Shown piece by piece: positions 8,662 to 16,485 of a stretch of 48,569 nucleotides of DNA (position 1 is the stretch's first letter; the number at the start of each line of letters is the position of its first letter). The position numbers and the translations under genes are program-made. This DNA comes from Vibrio sp. 10N.261.55.A7. Lineage in GTDB: Bacteria > Pseudomonadota > Gammaproteobacteria > Enterobacterales > Vibrionaceae. The notes under the pieces were generated by a model. It saw only the letters and a list, made by a program, of their open reading frames with translations. It made no database searches and was not told where the DNA came from. The stretch spans positions 1 through 48,569 of the forward strand of contig NZ_MCWZ01000278.1 in assembly GCF_002877365.1 (NCBI RefSeq), in the 5' to 3' direction.

Positions 8662-10653
8662 TTACTTATTATGCGTTTCTATATGTGAGCAAATCTTTTC
8701 ACACATATCGTTTAATTTATCCGTTAATTCCCAATCTATATCTGTAGTCATAATGTCAATAGCAGTTTCGCAAAATCTAACCTTGTCTTTAATGCTTCCG
8801 TTATCAGCCTCATAGAACTTTCTCTTGGCAGTGCCTTTCCCTTCAGCATCTTTTTTTATTTTCATATACAGCTCTAGAATTTTACCAATACCACTGTCTT
8901 TCTGTTCAAAATTTGCGTTCGCAAGGATGTTTGGAAAAATGATTTGGTAGTCGTTTTTATCGCTATTAAATGTTTCCCATCGTTTTTCCGCAGTCTTTAC
9001 TATGATTTCTTTAGGGATATAGTTCTCTATCTCTTTCCAGTCCAACAAATAGAAGTTCGATTCTAGAGCTTTTTCTAGTTTTTTTACTCTGTTTCCTGAA
9101 GTTCTGATGTCTCCGTCAGCAATTAACAGTATGTTTTGGCTTAGTTTTTTTGCTGGAGTTTGAGTGGAGCCTGCATCTACATCGTCATCGTCATTAAATG
9201 CCCAGTGGGTAATATTACTGCCCTGATATTCCGTGAAGATATAGTGCAAATTTTCTTGATATCTTTTGAGCTTGTCCGCTCTAGGTTTATCTGTTAATTC
9301 AAGTTCTTGGATGAATTTGGCAAGGTAAGTTCGTAAATACAGCTTATCCGTTACGCCTTCAACCCAAATCGAACAGTTGGCGGTAAGCACTGATGAAGCG
9401 CGCACACCTAATGATTGAAGAATCGACATGTTTGCTTCTGAACTTTCTACAACGGTGACTTCTTTTCCGTCGTTGACTTCTTGATGAACTCGTTGAAGAG
9501 AAACATCATCGAATTCTTGAGCCATATCGATAAAGTGATTCGAATGCGTGGTCATGAAATACATGTGTTGAGGACGAAGGCGAAAGGCTTCAATAATAGC
9601 TCTTTGTAGGCCGGCATGAACATTTTGCTCAGGCTCTTCTATAAAGAACATGGTTGGCTCTTCATTCAAGAATGCTTGTACAGTCAGCATGATGACAGTT
9701 TGCAAGCCATCTCCTAGATCGTAAATCGGTCGTTCAGCTTTATCACCTATCTTCATATACACAACGTTATTGTCAGAATTTGTTTCTGGGTCTGAGTCTG
9801 AACTTAGGCGTGGTACTAATGCAATTTCTTCGTTCTCAAAGAACTGCTGAGATAAAAATGTCTCGTAGTCTCGAACACTTTGTCTTAGTTGGTGATTTCC
9901 AAGTAATGCCCGTGTTAAATCACGGTATAAGCTATGCCCTGTAAAAATGGAAATCTCATCATCTGGATTCGCTCCAGTGTTTGCTTTAGACATCATATTA
10001 GTGACATTAAAGTAATCAGAGCGAGTTCTATTTAAGTAAACGTCAGTATCAGAAAGAGTACGTAAGCCTCGCAGCAGTGGAATGTAGGTCTTTCGAAATG
10101 ACCTATCACTATACTGGCATAGAAAGTCAAACAACGGGTTTTCTAACGTATGAAAAAGTGCTGCAACAAATTCTTTGGAGTACTTGGTTCTAAGAGGGGC
10201 ATTGACGTGAGTAGAGTTTTGATTTGCCAAACTCTCGGCTAAATGATGAATATGACTGTAATTTGTTTCACTAGTGTGATTGGTGTATATGTCTTGTCGA
10301 ATTTTTGATGCTAAGCGAGAGCTAAAACCATTATTTACTAGGTTACTCTTTAGAAGATGGTCTAGTTGATCGTCAAGAAGGCTATCTATGGCATCCCAAA
10401 CAGAAAAAGTATCGGAATCTATAGAGTTCAAATTCGATGTGAAAATCAATCTCAATAATCTACTTTTACCAGAATTATTTGGCCCAATAAAAAGGTTTAT
10501 TGGCCGAAGGTTTTCCAATTGCCAATTCCAATCTATATCCTCTGAAACACCAGGACGAGTATAGCTTATGTTTGATTTGAATCCTTCGTTAGAGAAGTTA
10601 GGGATTCTAATTTTATTAATTAACTGGCTGTAGTTTTGTAGATCGTCTGACAT
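8662..10653 (-). CDS. OLD-family ATPase/Toprim nuclease
   Basis: A 663-residue protein with an N-terminal ABC-type ATPase and a C-terminal Toprim domain. Walker A GPNNSGKS is at residues 57-64; a signature-like LGDGLQ is near 320; Walker B is MFFIEEPEQNVH near 338; the switch region TTHSNHF follows. The Toprim domain has the conserved glutamate in WVEGVTDKLYL near residue 429 and the acidic pair in IADGD near 509. OLD proteins are DNA nucleases; P2 Old excludes phage lambda. Its place between cI and int on the lysogeny strand fits expression in the lysogen as superinfection immunity. It is AT-rich compared with the tail genes. It looks complete and stands alone, with no GajB-like helicase beside it. 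Confidence 0.85.
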   Translation of the reverse strand: MSDDLQNYSQLINKIRIPNFSNEGFKSNISYTRPGVSEDIDWNWQLENLRPINLFIGPNNSGKSRLLRLIFTSNLNSIDSDTFSVWDAIDSLLDDQLDHLLKSNLVNNGFSSRLASKIRQDIYTNHTSETNYSHIHHLAESLANQNSTHVNAPLRTKYSKEFVAALFHTLENPLFDFLCQYSDRSFRKTYIPLLRGLRTLSDTDVYLNRTRSDYFNVTNMMSKANTGANPDDEISIFTGHSLYRDLTRALLGNHQLRQSVRDYETFLSQQFFENEEIALVPRLSSDSDPETNSDNNVVYMKIGDKAERPIYDLGDGLQTVIMLTVQAFLNEEPTMFFIEEPEQNVHAGLQRAIIEAFRLRPQHMYFMTTHSNHFIDMAQEFDDVSLQRVHQEVNDGKEVTVVESSEANMSILQSLGVRASSVLTANCSIWVEGVTDKLYLRTYLAKFIQELELTDKPRADKLKRYQENLHYIFTEYQGSNITHWAFNDDDDVDAGSTQTPAKKLSQNILLIADGDIRTSGNRVKKLEKALESNFYLLDWKEIENYIPKEIIVKTAEKRWETFNSDKNDYQIIFPNILANANFEQKDSGIGKILELYMKIKKDAEGKGTAKRKFYEADNGSIKDKVRFCETAIDIMTTDIDWELTDKLNDMCEKICSHIETHNK

Positions 10654-10715
10654 GATTAAAAAGCCGCTTTAAACTTGTGAAAAGGATTAATATTAGAAAG
10701 AACCGCTAAAATGCT

Positions 10716-11486
10716 TTATGTAGAACTCTCACCCAACAAAACACCCTCAACCCACTCATCAAAGTGCTTCTTCTTGTGGCCTTCAGTGTCGAGCATGGTG
10801 TCAATGTTCTGAACGAAGAACGTTTTAGTGACACCGTTCTCTTTCGTCGCAATCAGGTTTCTGTATGTGCCATTTACTTCCAAGCGGGTAGGGTAAACGG
10901 TTAAGCGTTCACGGCCTTCATCTCGGTAAGTGAAAGTGGTAGCAGGGCATTTCCCTTCCCACAGCACGGTCGAAATGTTTGAAACTGACCGTTTGGGTAA
11001 AACACTGAAAAGGTTTACTGAAAGTACCGAATGACACCAGTCCGAGAAACCATACTGCCCACCATTAAAGGTGATGTTGTCCATCTTGCCAACGTTGAAA
11101 TGGCGGTCTTCTTGCTTGTCATAACAGAAGCCCTTTATGTAGAACATGCCTTCGTCATTCATTAACACTTCGCTTACCGCAACCTTTCTTTCGATTTTGT
11201 CACCGTCAGAATCGGGGTATTCAAAGGCTAGGTCGTGGGCGTCACCTGTCCAAACTGAGGTGAGGTTTTCAGCCCAGTTGTTTACATGTTTTGCTTTCTG
11301 GTCATTCTCAAAATGGGGGAGGTTGTAGCGTTTGCACAGCGCTTCTTGCTTCTCTTTCGACAAGTTACCTTCATTCACGAGTTCTCGCCAATACTTAGGG
11401 TCAACCAATCGCTCACGAAACTTCTTTTGTTGAATCTTGTACAAAATGTACAGCAGTAGAATGCTGAGTAATCCGAATAGCTCCAT
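10716..11486 (-). CDS. Membrane-anchored protein with two WYL-like domains
   Basis: A 256-residue protein. Residues 3-18 form one membrane helix, followed by a basic stretch that would face the cytoplasm. Two segments read as WYL-like units. The first is around residues 88-140 (F-x-Y-x-D-x-D-G, then E-R, then Y-I-K-G-F, then R-H-F). The second is around residues 185-232 (F-T-Y-R-D, then V-Y-P-T, then Y-R-N-L-I-A, then T-F-F-V). WYL domains usually bind nucleic acid or nucleotide ligands and sit in transcription factors; a membrane form without a helix-turn-helix is unusual. The family call is my reading of the pattern, not a search. It sits between the coiled-coil and OLD genes in the lysogeny operon, so an immunity role is plausible but unproven. 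Confidence 0.6.
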   Translation of the reverse strand: MELFGLLSILLLYILYKIQQKKFRERLVDPKYWRELVNEGNLSKEKQEALCKRYNLPHFENDQKAKHVNNWAENLTSVWTGDAHDLAFEYPDSDGDKIERKVAVSEVLMNDEGMFYIKGFCYDKQEDRHFNVGKMDNITFNGGQYGFSDWCHSVLSVNLFSVLPKRSVSNISTVLWEGKCPATTFTYRDEGRERLTVYPTRLEVNGTYRNLIATKENGVTKTFFVQNIDTMLDTEGHKKKHFDEWVEGVLLGESST

Positions 11487-11513
11487 GTGGTTTTCCTTCG
11501 ATTAACTTAACTA

Positions 11514-11539
11514 AGCAGCACCTCTGAAGAAGTGCTGCT
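11514..11539 (-). terminator. Hairpin between two lysogeny-operon genes
   Basis: AGCAGCAC and GTGCTGCT form a perfect 8-bp stem with a 10-base loop. The run that follows on the minus strand (TTAGTTAAGTTAA) is poor in consecutive Ts, so it may be a weak terminator or an RNA-processing hairpin that lowers downstream expression. Confidence 0.4.
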
Positions 11540-11543
11540 GCTA

Positions 11544-12878
11544 TTATTTCACTGACTGGCTTTTACTATTGGCTTGTTTCAATACTGTGTCGAACACCTT
11601 GCTATAGCTATTTTGTACGTTATCGACTGACGTACTATCAACGAAGTGGTCTGCACCATGGAAGTAGTGTTTTGAAAGCTCTTTCTTACTGATGTTTCTT
11701 TCGTTTTTATCGAACTCAGCAAAGTAACCATCGATGGTGGCAAGTTGAATGCCTTTTTGTCGGTATCTTCTTTCATCGGTTCTGTGCCTTGCTGACTCTC
11801 TAAGTAAGTAAAATGCAGGTGTAATACCAACGATGAGGAAGAATGAACGCAGTAGTATCAGGGTATATTGCGGTATCCCTTCAGCATCTACTAGCTTGTC
11901 ATAATCAAAAGTCCCTAAAAATAACAAGATAGAAATAAAGAGCCAAACCACACCATATGACCTTAAGTCATCAGCCGTTTTTTTCTCTTCCTTCGCATGC
12001 GCTAGGGAAGAGTCGGCTAATGCGTCGGATGAAACAAAGTTAAGTGTGTTTCTCAAGGCATCATTTAGAACAACAAATTCATTAATGTGTTCTGAAACTT
12101 TGTTAGATAAGCCTTCTACTTCTGAACGGATGTTCTTTAGTACTTCAGTTTCTTTTTTCTCGATATGAGTAGTTGCACTGATAACAGCACTACCTACTTC
12201 TTGGTCTAGTCTTGAGAGTGACTTATCGGTAATTTCTTGCTGTAATTGATTGCTATGTCTATTGAGAGAACGAGTTAATTCGGAACTCATTTTCTTGAAT
12301 TCAGTATTGGATTCACTGAGCTTATTGGCGACCTCATTGCTTAGGTCATCCAGAAGCTTTCTTTGAGATCGTTTGGCCTCTACTCGTAGTTTTTCTGCGT
12401 TTGATTCCAAATTGTCTAGTATTGTTTTGCTTTTATCTGTGACTTCTTTTTGCCTTACTTCCAGTTGTTTGAGCAGACCAGAAGTTCTATTTTTTTTACT
12501 GTTAACATTGCGATCATAAAAATCATAGAAAAGAGATATTAGCTCTCTAAATGATTTTAAGGATTGTCCAAACATCTCTAAAAGATCGTTTTCTAGTTCG
12601 ATGAAAGCGGCGTTTTGGTCTATTAACTGTTCCACTTCAGATATATTGAATTCGTATTGTTCCCGTTCCGAAGTATGAGATAACTGTACTCTTTTTGCAC
12701 CTAGTATCAGGGATGTGGCACGGCTAATAATTTCATCTAGTGGAAATAAATCAACATCAACGTCATTAATCTTGAACTGACGTTTTTTTATAGTAGTCAG
12801 CTCAATCTGACAGATTTCAATCAAATGTCGGACTCGCCCGATTGTGTCCGGACTCATGTTAAATGTAACTTCAGGCAT
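11544..12878 (-). CDS. Coiled-coil protein with two membrane helices, unknown function
   Basis: A 444-residue protein that I do not recognise by family. Residues 1-110 are mostly helical, 125-290 is a long charged coiled coil, and two membrane helices lie at about 310-325 and 340-360. After these comes a basic stretch rich in Arg/His (SARHRTDERRYRQKG) and a soluble tail. The order resembles sensor or pore-type accessory proteins, but that is only a likeness. It starts 16 bases after the cI stop, so it is almost certainly co-transcribed with the repressor and present in the lysogen. Superinfection exclusion is a reasonable guess. Confidence 0.7.
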   Translation of the reverse strand: MPEVTFNMSPDTIGRVRHLIEICQIELTTIKKRQFKINDVDVDLFPLDEIISRATSLILGAKRVQLSHTSEREQYEFNISEVEQLIDQNAAFIELENDLLEMFGQSLKSFRELISLFYDFYDRNVNSKKNRTSGLLKQLEVRQKEVTDKSKTILDNLESNAEKLRVEAKRSQRKLLDDLSNEVANKLSESNTEFKKMSSELTRSLNRHSNQLQQEITDKSLSRLDQEVGSAVISATTHIEKKETEVLKNIRSEVEGLSNKVSEHINEFVVLNDALRNTLNFVSSDALADSSLAHAKEEKKTADDLRSYGVVWLFISILLFLGTFDYDKLVDAEGIPQYTLILLRSFFLIVGITPAFYLLRESARHRTDERRYRQKGIQLATIDGYFAEFDKNERNISKKELSKHYFHGADHFVDSTSVDNVQNSYSKVFDTVLKQANSKSQSVK

Positions 12879-12894
12879 CAGTTATTACCTACAA

Positions 12895-13566
12895 TTATTG
12901 CTTATTCAGCGTCACGGCCACTCGGCCAATAACCTTAATATCGTGCTCTGCTACTTCGAGCGTGCTATCGCCAAATGCTACGGCCAGTTTTCTGCCTGGT
13001 AATCGTTGAATTTGGTTAATAGAAAGCCTGCCGTCTACATCAATCAAATAGTCGCCACTCACTGCGTCGGTGGTGCTCTTATCTAATAGGTAAACCGCTT
13101 CGTTAGTTTCTACTTCTATGGTGTGCTCAACCTTCAAATTGAAACTGTTCATGCGGCGAACTGCGTAGGGTACTTTGCCCGTATCAATCAACTTGCCGTT
13201 AGTTAAACAGAAACTATTTAGAATCACCGTTTGGTGCTGTGGGTTCTCGTCAGTTAGGTCCGACAAAAAGTCATTAACCGCAACATCTGCCGCTTGAGGT
13301 GCTGGCGTATTGGGTAGGTTTTTGCGCTCTTCTTCGCTTAGTGCAAGTTCGGCTATTGGAATGCCCAAACGCAAATGCAAACGCACCATAAGCTCGTGTG
13401 ACGTTCTGTCGTGTGTGTTCCATGTACTAAAAGTGGACTTTTGTACGTCAAGCAACTCAGAAAGATCTGCGAAGGTTTTGCTTTTAGTTAAATATTTCAG
13501 GTTTTCGGTGAAATCCGAACCTTTTAGGTAGTCAAATGCCAGTAACTTGTCTTCTTTTTTCATCAT
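12895..13566 (-). CDS. cI: CI-type phage repressor
   Basis: A repressor of the 186/HP1 CI class that would hold the lysogenic state. The N-terminal helix-turn-helix is visible (TFADLSELLDVQKSTFSTW, about residues 28-46), followed by a C-terminal S24-like oligomerisation domain (about 125-215) with LSINQIQRL and GDYLIDV. I saw no Ala/Gly cleavage site of LexA type, so induction probably needs an antirepressor. The start at 13566 (MMKKEDK) is preferred over one 14 codons upstream, which would run into the operator region. It heads the leftward operon and is divergent from cox. Confidence 0.8.
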   Translation of the reverse strand: MMKKEDKLLAFDYLKGSDFTENLKYLTKSKTFADLSELLDVQKSTFSTWNTHDRTSHELMVRLHLRLGIPIAELALSEEERKNLPNTPAPQAADVAVNDFLSDLTDENPQHQTVILNSFCLTNGKLIDTGKVPYAVRRMNSFNLKVEHTIEVETNEAVYLLDKSTTDAVSGDYLIDVDGRLSINQIQRLPGRKLAVAFGDSTLEVAEHDIKVIGRVAVTLNKQ

Positions 13567-13603
13567 TACATTCACTTTGTGTGATATTGATCGGTGAAAG
13601 ATA

Positions 13604-13630
13604 ATCAAATGTCGGCAAATGACGATTGAT
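13604..13630. promoter_or_regulatory. Candidate CI/Cox operator, dyad 1
   Basis: The arms ATCAAATGTC (13604-13613) and GACGATTGAT (13621-13630) are inverted with 9 of 10 matches and a 7-base spacer. The site is in the divergent cI-cox gap, where the genetic switch operators lie in this phage group. Confidence 0.5.
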
Positions 13631-13631
13631 C

Positions 13632-13647
13632 TTTGGTGTTTACCAAA
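13632..13647. promoter_or_regulatory. Candidate CI/Cox operator, dyad 2
   Basis: TTTGGT-gttt-ACCAAA is a perfect 6-bp inverted repeat in the same divergent gap, 80 bases upstream of cox. Confidence 0.5.
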
Positions 13648-13727
13648 CTAATATCTTGTTATCAACTAACGAAGTGCGAACGATGCCGACCAAAGCCAGT
13701 ACGCACAACATATGAAAGGATAACACT

Positions 13728-13940
13728 ATGTTAATTCATACCCAACCGTCCGAAGCGCCTTTTGTTACGTATGACAAGTACATGGAGCTAACAGGCATTA
13801 AGTACACCACCCTTCGTGATCAGGTCGATTCCGGCAAGGTCATCATCAAAAAGAAAGACAAACCTCGCGAAAAGCCAATGATCAACATGGTGGCTATGAA
13901 CGAAATAGCCGCACGTGAAGCGCTAGAAGTCCTAGGTTAA
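13728..13940 (+). CDS. cox: Cox-like excisionase/repressor
   Basis: A 70-residue protein in the Cox position, divergent from cI. The middle reads like P2 Cox: VTYDKYMELTG, then LRDQVDSGKV as the winged-helix recognition region, then a short basic wing. Cox proteins direct excision with integrase and repress the lysogenic promoter. AAAGGATAACACT gives a good ribosome site. It is the first gene of the rightward early operon. Confidence 0.75.
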   Translation: MLIHTQPSEAPFVTYDKYMELTGIKYTTLRDQVDSGKVIIKKKDKPREKPMINMVAMNEIAAREALEVLG

Positions 13941-14049
13941 TCATGCGCTTGGCTCGCTTTATTCCAACGAAAACCTACTGCCCACTTTGGCTTCATGTCT
14001 TTGCCTTAGTTGTCATTTTCGTTCCTCCATTGCTTTAGGAGTATCAAAC

Positions 14050-14589
14050 ATGGGTGATCAAGTCGCCATGTGCGAACTACGTGAACGCAAACAGCAATCT
14101 TTTAACGCTGTATGTTGCGATTTCGCAATCAACCACAACATGGAAGCGTTAGCAAAAGAGATTGGAATAAAGAGCGGAACGATGCTGCGCAACAAGCTCA
14201 ACCCAGAGCAGCCACACATTCTCAGTGCGGTAGACATGGCGCTGCTGTGCAAAGCCGCAAACGACTACACCATTCTAAATACCCTCGTTGGTGATGCAGG
14301 TGTAGTGATCGCTCAAATTCCAATGGGCGAGGGTAATAAAACCACCGTAGAACGTGTGCTCGAAAACAACATTCTTGCAGGTGAAATGAGCAAAAAAGCC
14401 TTAGAGCTGGCCAAGCAACCTCGCGTCCCACGCAGTAAAAAGCGCAGAACCATAGCATTAGCTCAAATGGCCATAGGGAATTTGGTGCTGATGGTATCTG
14501 AACTCGAAAACCGCAACACAGCGCTACAGCCTTTGATGCAAATTGGCTCGGATGTGCTTAGCAGCGGTATGACTTTACCTGGTTTATAA
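14050..14589 (+). CDS. CII-like phage regulatory protein (CP76 type)
   Basis: About 179 residues, second in the early operon after cox. The N-terminal part has a helix-turn-helix-like segment (MEALAKEIGIKSGTMLRNKL) followed by SAVDMALLCKAAND, the hallmark of the CII-like CP76 family in P2/186/K139-type phages. In 186 this class activates the establishment promoter for lysogeny. I chose the ATG at 14050 because TTAGGAG lies nine bases upstream; an earlier in-frame start at 13987 lacks a ribosome site. The C-terminal half is helical and of unknown role. Confidence 0.8.
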   Translation: MGDQVAMCELRERKQQSFNAVCCDFAINHNMEALAKEIGIKSGTMLRNKLNPEQPHILSAVDMALLCKAANDYTILNTLVGDAGVVIAQIPMGEGNKTTVERVLENNILAGEMSKKALELAKQPRVPRSKKRRTIALAQMAIGNLVLMVSELENRNTALQPLMQIGSDVLSSGMTLPGL

Positions 14590-14602
14590 GGAATAAATGA
14601 TG

Positions 14603-15067
14603 TCAGGCTTTGTATTCAGGAGTGTCACCAATGAACAATCCAGCGATGCGATTAATGAAGGTGTAACTATGATTGGGTTTCAACCCCATTCGAATAGCTG
14701 CTCGGTTATAGGCAAGTGGCTTCAACATCCCGATCTCTCCGCTATTCGTATCTCGAACAGAGGTGAGAGCTTCTATCAATTCATCATCGTTCAGTTTGTG
14801 TTTGCGATTGATTATATCTCTAAATCTTCCGCTTTGAGCATCCGCACAAATAGCCTTTTTCAAAGGCTGGATGACGACATTGATTGCGGCGAGAAATGCG
14901 ACAAGAAAGCCTACAAATATATCGAGGCCGAAAGTGGCTACGATCGAGGTACCCAACATTATCAGTGCGATGTTAATGCAAACGTCTATGCGTCGCCAAA
15001 AAACATTCAACATCTCTTCAGTACAGCTGCTGTATTCAGCCGTAAATTCTTGATCTTGCCTGTCCAT
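14603..15067 (-). CDS. Two-helix membrane protein, SLATT-like
   Basis: A 154-residue protein with two adjacent membrane helices (about 28-47 and 50-66) after a short polar N-terminus with paired Cys and an Arg-Ile-Asp motif, then a helical soluble tail. This resembles stand-alone SLATT effectors, which are membrane proteins linked to immunity systems, but the match is by architecture only. It is convergent with the CII-like gene inside the otherwise rightward early region. AAAGGACTC nine bases upstream supports the start. The opposing 187-codon plus-strand frame has no comparable support. A cargo gene expressed in the lysogen is likely. Confidence 0.7.
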   Translation of the reverse strand: MDRQDQEFTAEYSSCTEEMLNVFWRRIDVCINIALIMLGTSIVATFGLDIFVGFLVAFLAAINVVIQPLKKAICADAQSGRFRDIINRKHKLNDDELIEALTSVRDTNSGEIGMLKPLAYNRAAIRMGLKPNHSYTFINRIAGLFIGDTPEYKA

Positions 15068-15225
15068 ATTTTGAGTCCTTTAGTTTATCACCCACCATCT
15101 TTTGGCGGGGTAGGTTTAGGAGGGTTATGGTCTTTAAATTTTTCTGAGTTATCCATGTGAATTCCTACTTAGTTATTGAGCCGCAATAAGATTCTACCGT
15201 GTATTGGGTCGCACTGCTACACGAG

Positions 15226-15255
15226 CCAGTTACTGGTCTGGTTTATCAAAACCAG
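15226..15255. promoter_or_regulatory. Two adjacent dyads before the 91-residue gene
   Basis: CCAGTTACTGG (perfect, odd centre) is followed by CTGGTTT-atca-AAACCAG. The second ends a few bases before the GGAGG of the next gene, so it could be a leader hairpin or an operator. Confidence 0.4.
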
Positions 15256-15271
15256 TTTAACGGAGGTTTAT

Positions 15272-15547
15272 ATGTCAGTTGAACTATTAGAAAACGCAAT
15301 CCATCGCCCATGCCCTGATATGACTTGTTACTCGTTAAATTCAGAGCAAAAAAGTAAAGGCTTAGAGCGCCTTGCGAAAGTAAAAGCGCAATTGAAGGAA
15401 GACCAACTGGTCAACCTTCGCCAAGAACGTCAGCAACTTCAAAGCGCATACGCAAAAACCGATTCGCCACGCGAGCAGTCACGCATCACCCGATTGATTA
15501 ATATCATCGACGCCAAAGCCATTCGCATCAGCGAGCGTTGGTCGTAA
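15272..15547 (+). CDS. Hypothetical early protein
   Basis: A 91-residue, strongly charged helical protein; residues 30-75 look like a coiled coil (KGLERLAKVKAQLKEDQ, then QERQQLQ). Not recognised. The ATG at 15272 has CGGAGGTTTAT upstream; the same frame extends further left but without a ribosome site. It precedes the replication genes and is followed by a terminator-like hairpin. Confidence 0.65.
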   Translation: MSVELLENAIHRPCPDMTCYSLNSEQKSKGLERLAKVKAQLKEDQLVNLRQERQQLQSAYAKTDSPREQSRITRLINIIDAKAIRISERWS

Positions 15548-15573
15548 CCCCATCCCTTAGCCAGCGATAGTTT

Positions 15574-15609
15574 GCCCCTGCTGTATTCCTTCGGAATAGG
15601 GGCTTTTTT
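15574..15609 (+). terminator. Terminator-like hairpin
   Basis: GCCCCT and ATTCC pair with GGAAT and AGGGGC around a short loop, with a 5-base bulge, followed by T6. It could attenuate transcription toward the replication gene. Confidence 0.6.
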
Positions 15610-15641
15610 CGCTCAATTATTCCAAGCGTAGGAGCAAAAAT

Positions 15642-16025
15642 ATGGAAATGCACACCGAAAAGCTTACCCAAGCCCACCAAATCATTGGTGAAGTAATCAG
15701 TTCTCAGCAACAAGAATTAGCCAACCAGTATGGAAACCGAGAAGTGTTCGACATTGTTCACGCCATTAATGTACTGGCAATGGCAAATATCGACGTGATT
15801 CATGTGTTCACTGAGTTCTCAGCTCATGTGAACAAGTTCCATGTTCGCGCTATAAGCGCTGAGCAAGACTACAGCTTAAAACGGTATGGCCGCCTATTTA
15901 GCGAAGACGTTTTTATTACGGATGACGGTGCACTGGAACAACTTTTGTCCATCGAATCAAAACTTACCGAGTTGATCATCGAAGCCCGTGAAGAAGTTGA
16001 AACAATCGCGGAGATAAGCGCATGA
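15642..16025 (+). CDS. Hypothetical protein before the replication gene
   Basis: A 127-residue, mostly helical acidic protein without recognised motifs. TAGGAGC stands nine bases upstream of the ATG. Its stop overlaps the next start by four bases (ATGA), the first of three coupled overlaps leading to the replication initiator, so a replication-linked or regulatory role is possible. Confidence 0.65.
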   Translation: MEMHTEKLTQAHQIIGEVISSQQQELANQYGNREVFDIVHAINVLAMANIDVIHVFTEFSAHVNKFHVRAISAEQDYSLKRYGRLFSEDVFITDDGALEQLLSIESKLTELIIEAREEVETIAEISA

Positions 16026-16246
16026 GATACCTAGCAGCCTATCTAAACAGTGGCGGTGGTGTGGTGAAAAACGAACAAGGTTTGGTGATGAACCTAGACC
16101 TTGGTGAGTATGAAACGGAGCAGCTCGCAATCGACAACGCTTGTGAAAAATTGAACTGCCAACACACCATCAATGGCGTGATTGTAAAAGGCGGTGATAC
16201 CGGTGGGTTCATGGTGGTTAATGCACAGGAGTTTGAAGAATTATGA
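16022..16246 (+). CDS. Small hypothetical protein
   Basis: A 74-residue protein with a Gly-rich N-terminal segment (LNSGGGVV) and alternating strand-like residues. Function unknown. It starts within the ATGA overlap of the previous gene and ends in another ATGA overlap, so translation of the set is coupled. Confidence 0.65.
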   Translation: MRYLAAYLNSGGGVVKNEQGLVMNLDLGEYETEQLAIDNACEKLNCQHTINGVIVKGGDTGGFMVVNAQEFEEL

Positions 16247-16485
16247 GAAACCAAAAGCACGAACTCAACGGTATTGAAGGTGTTCCTGCAATCGCCATGA
16301 AATATGGCATTCCTGTTGGAACGATAAAGAACCGACTTGCGCGAGGCTTAACGATTGAAGAGGCGGTCATAAAAGCAGACCAACGCTTTAAAAACACAGG
16401 CCTGTTTAAAAAAGGCATCAGTATTCGTTTTCCTGATCGGTTACCAAAGCTTTGGTGTTTGGCTTTAGGGATGGCTTCACATTGA
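16243..16485 (+). CDS. Small helix-turn-helix-like protein
   Basis: An 80-residue protein. Residues 13-36 (AIAMKYGIPVGTIKNRL) look like a helix-turn-helix, so a DNA-binding role near the origin or promoter is plausible. It is coupled to the neighbours on both sides, and its stop (TGA) shares bases with the TTG proposed to start the replication gene. Confidence 0.6.
   Translation: MRNQKHELNGIEGVPAIAMKYGIPVGTIKNRLARGLTIEEAVIKADQRFKNTGLFKKGISIRFPDRLPKLWCLALGMASH

Noticed and set aside
14597..15160. 187-codon plus-strand frame opposite the SLATT-like gene
   Set aside because: The minus-strand frame has a good ribosome site and clear membrane helices; the plus frame has neither.
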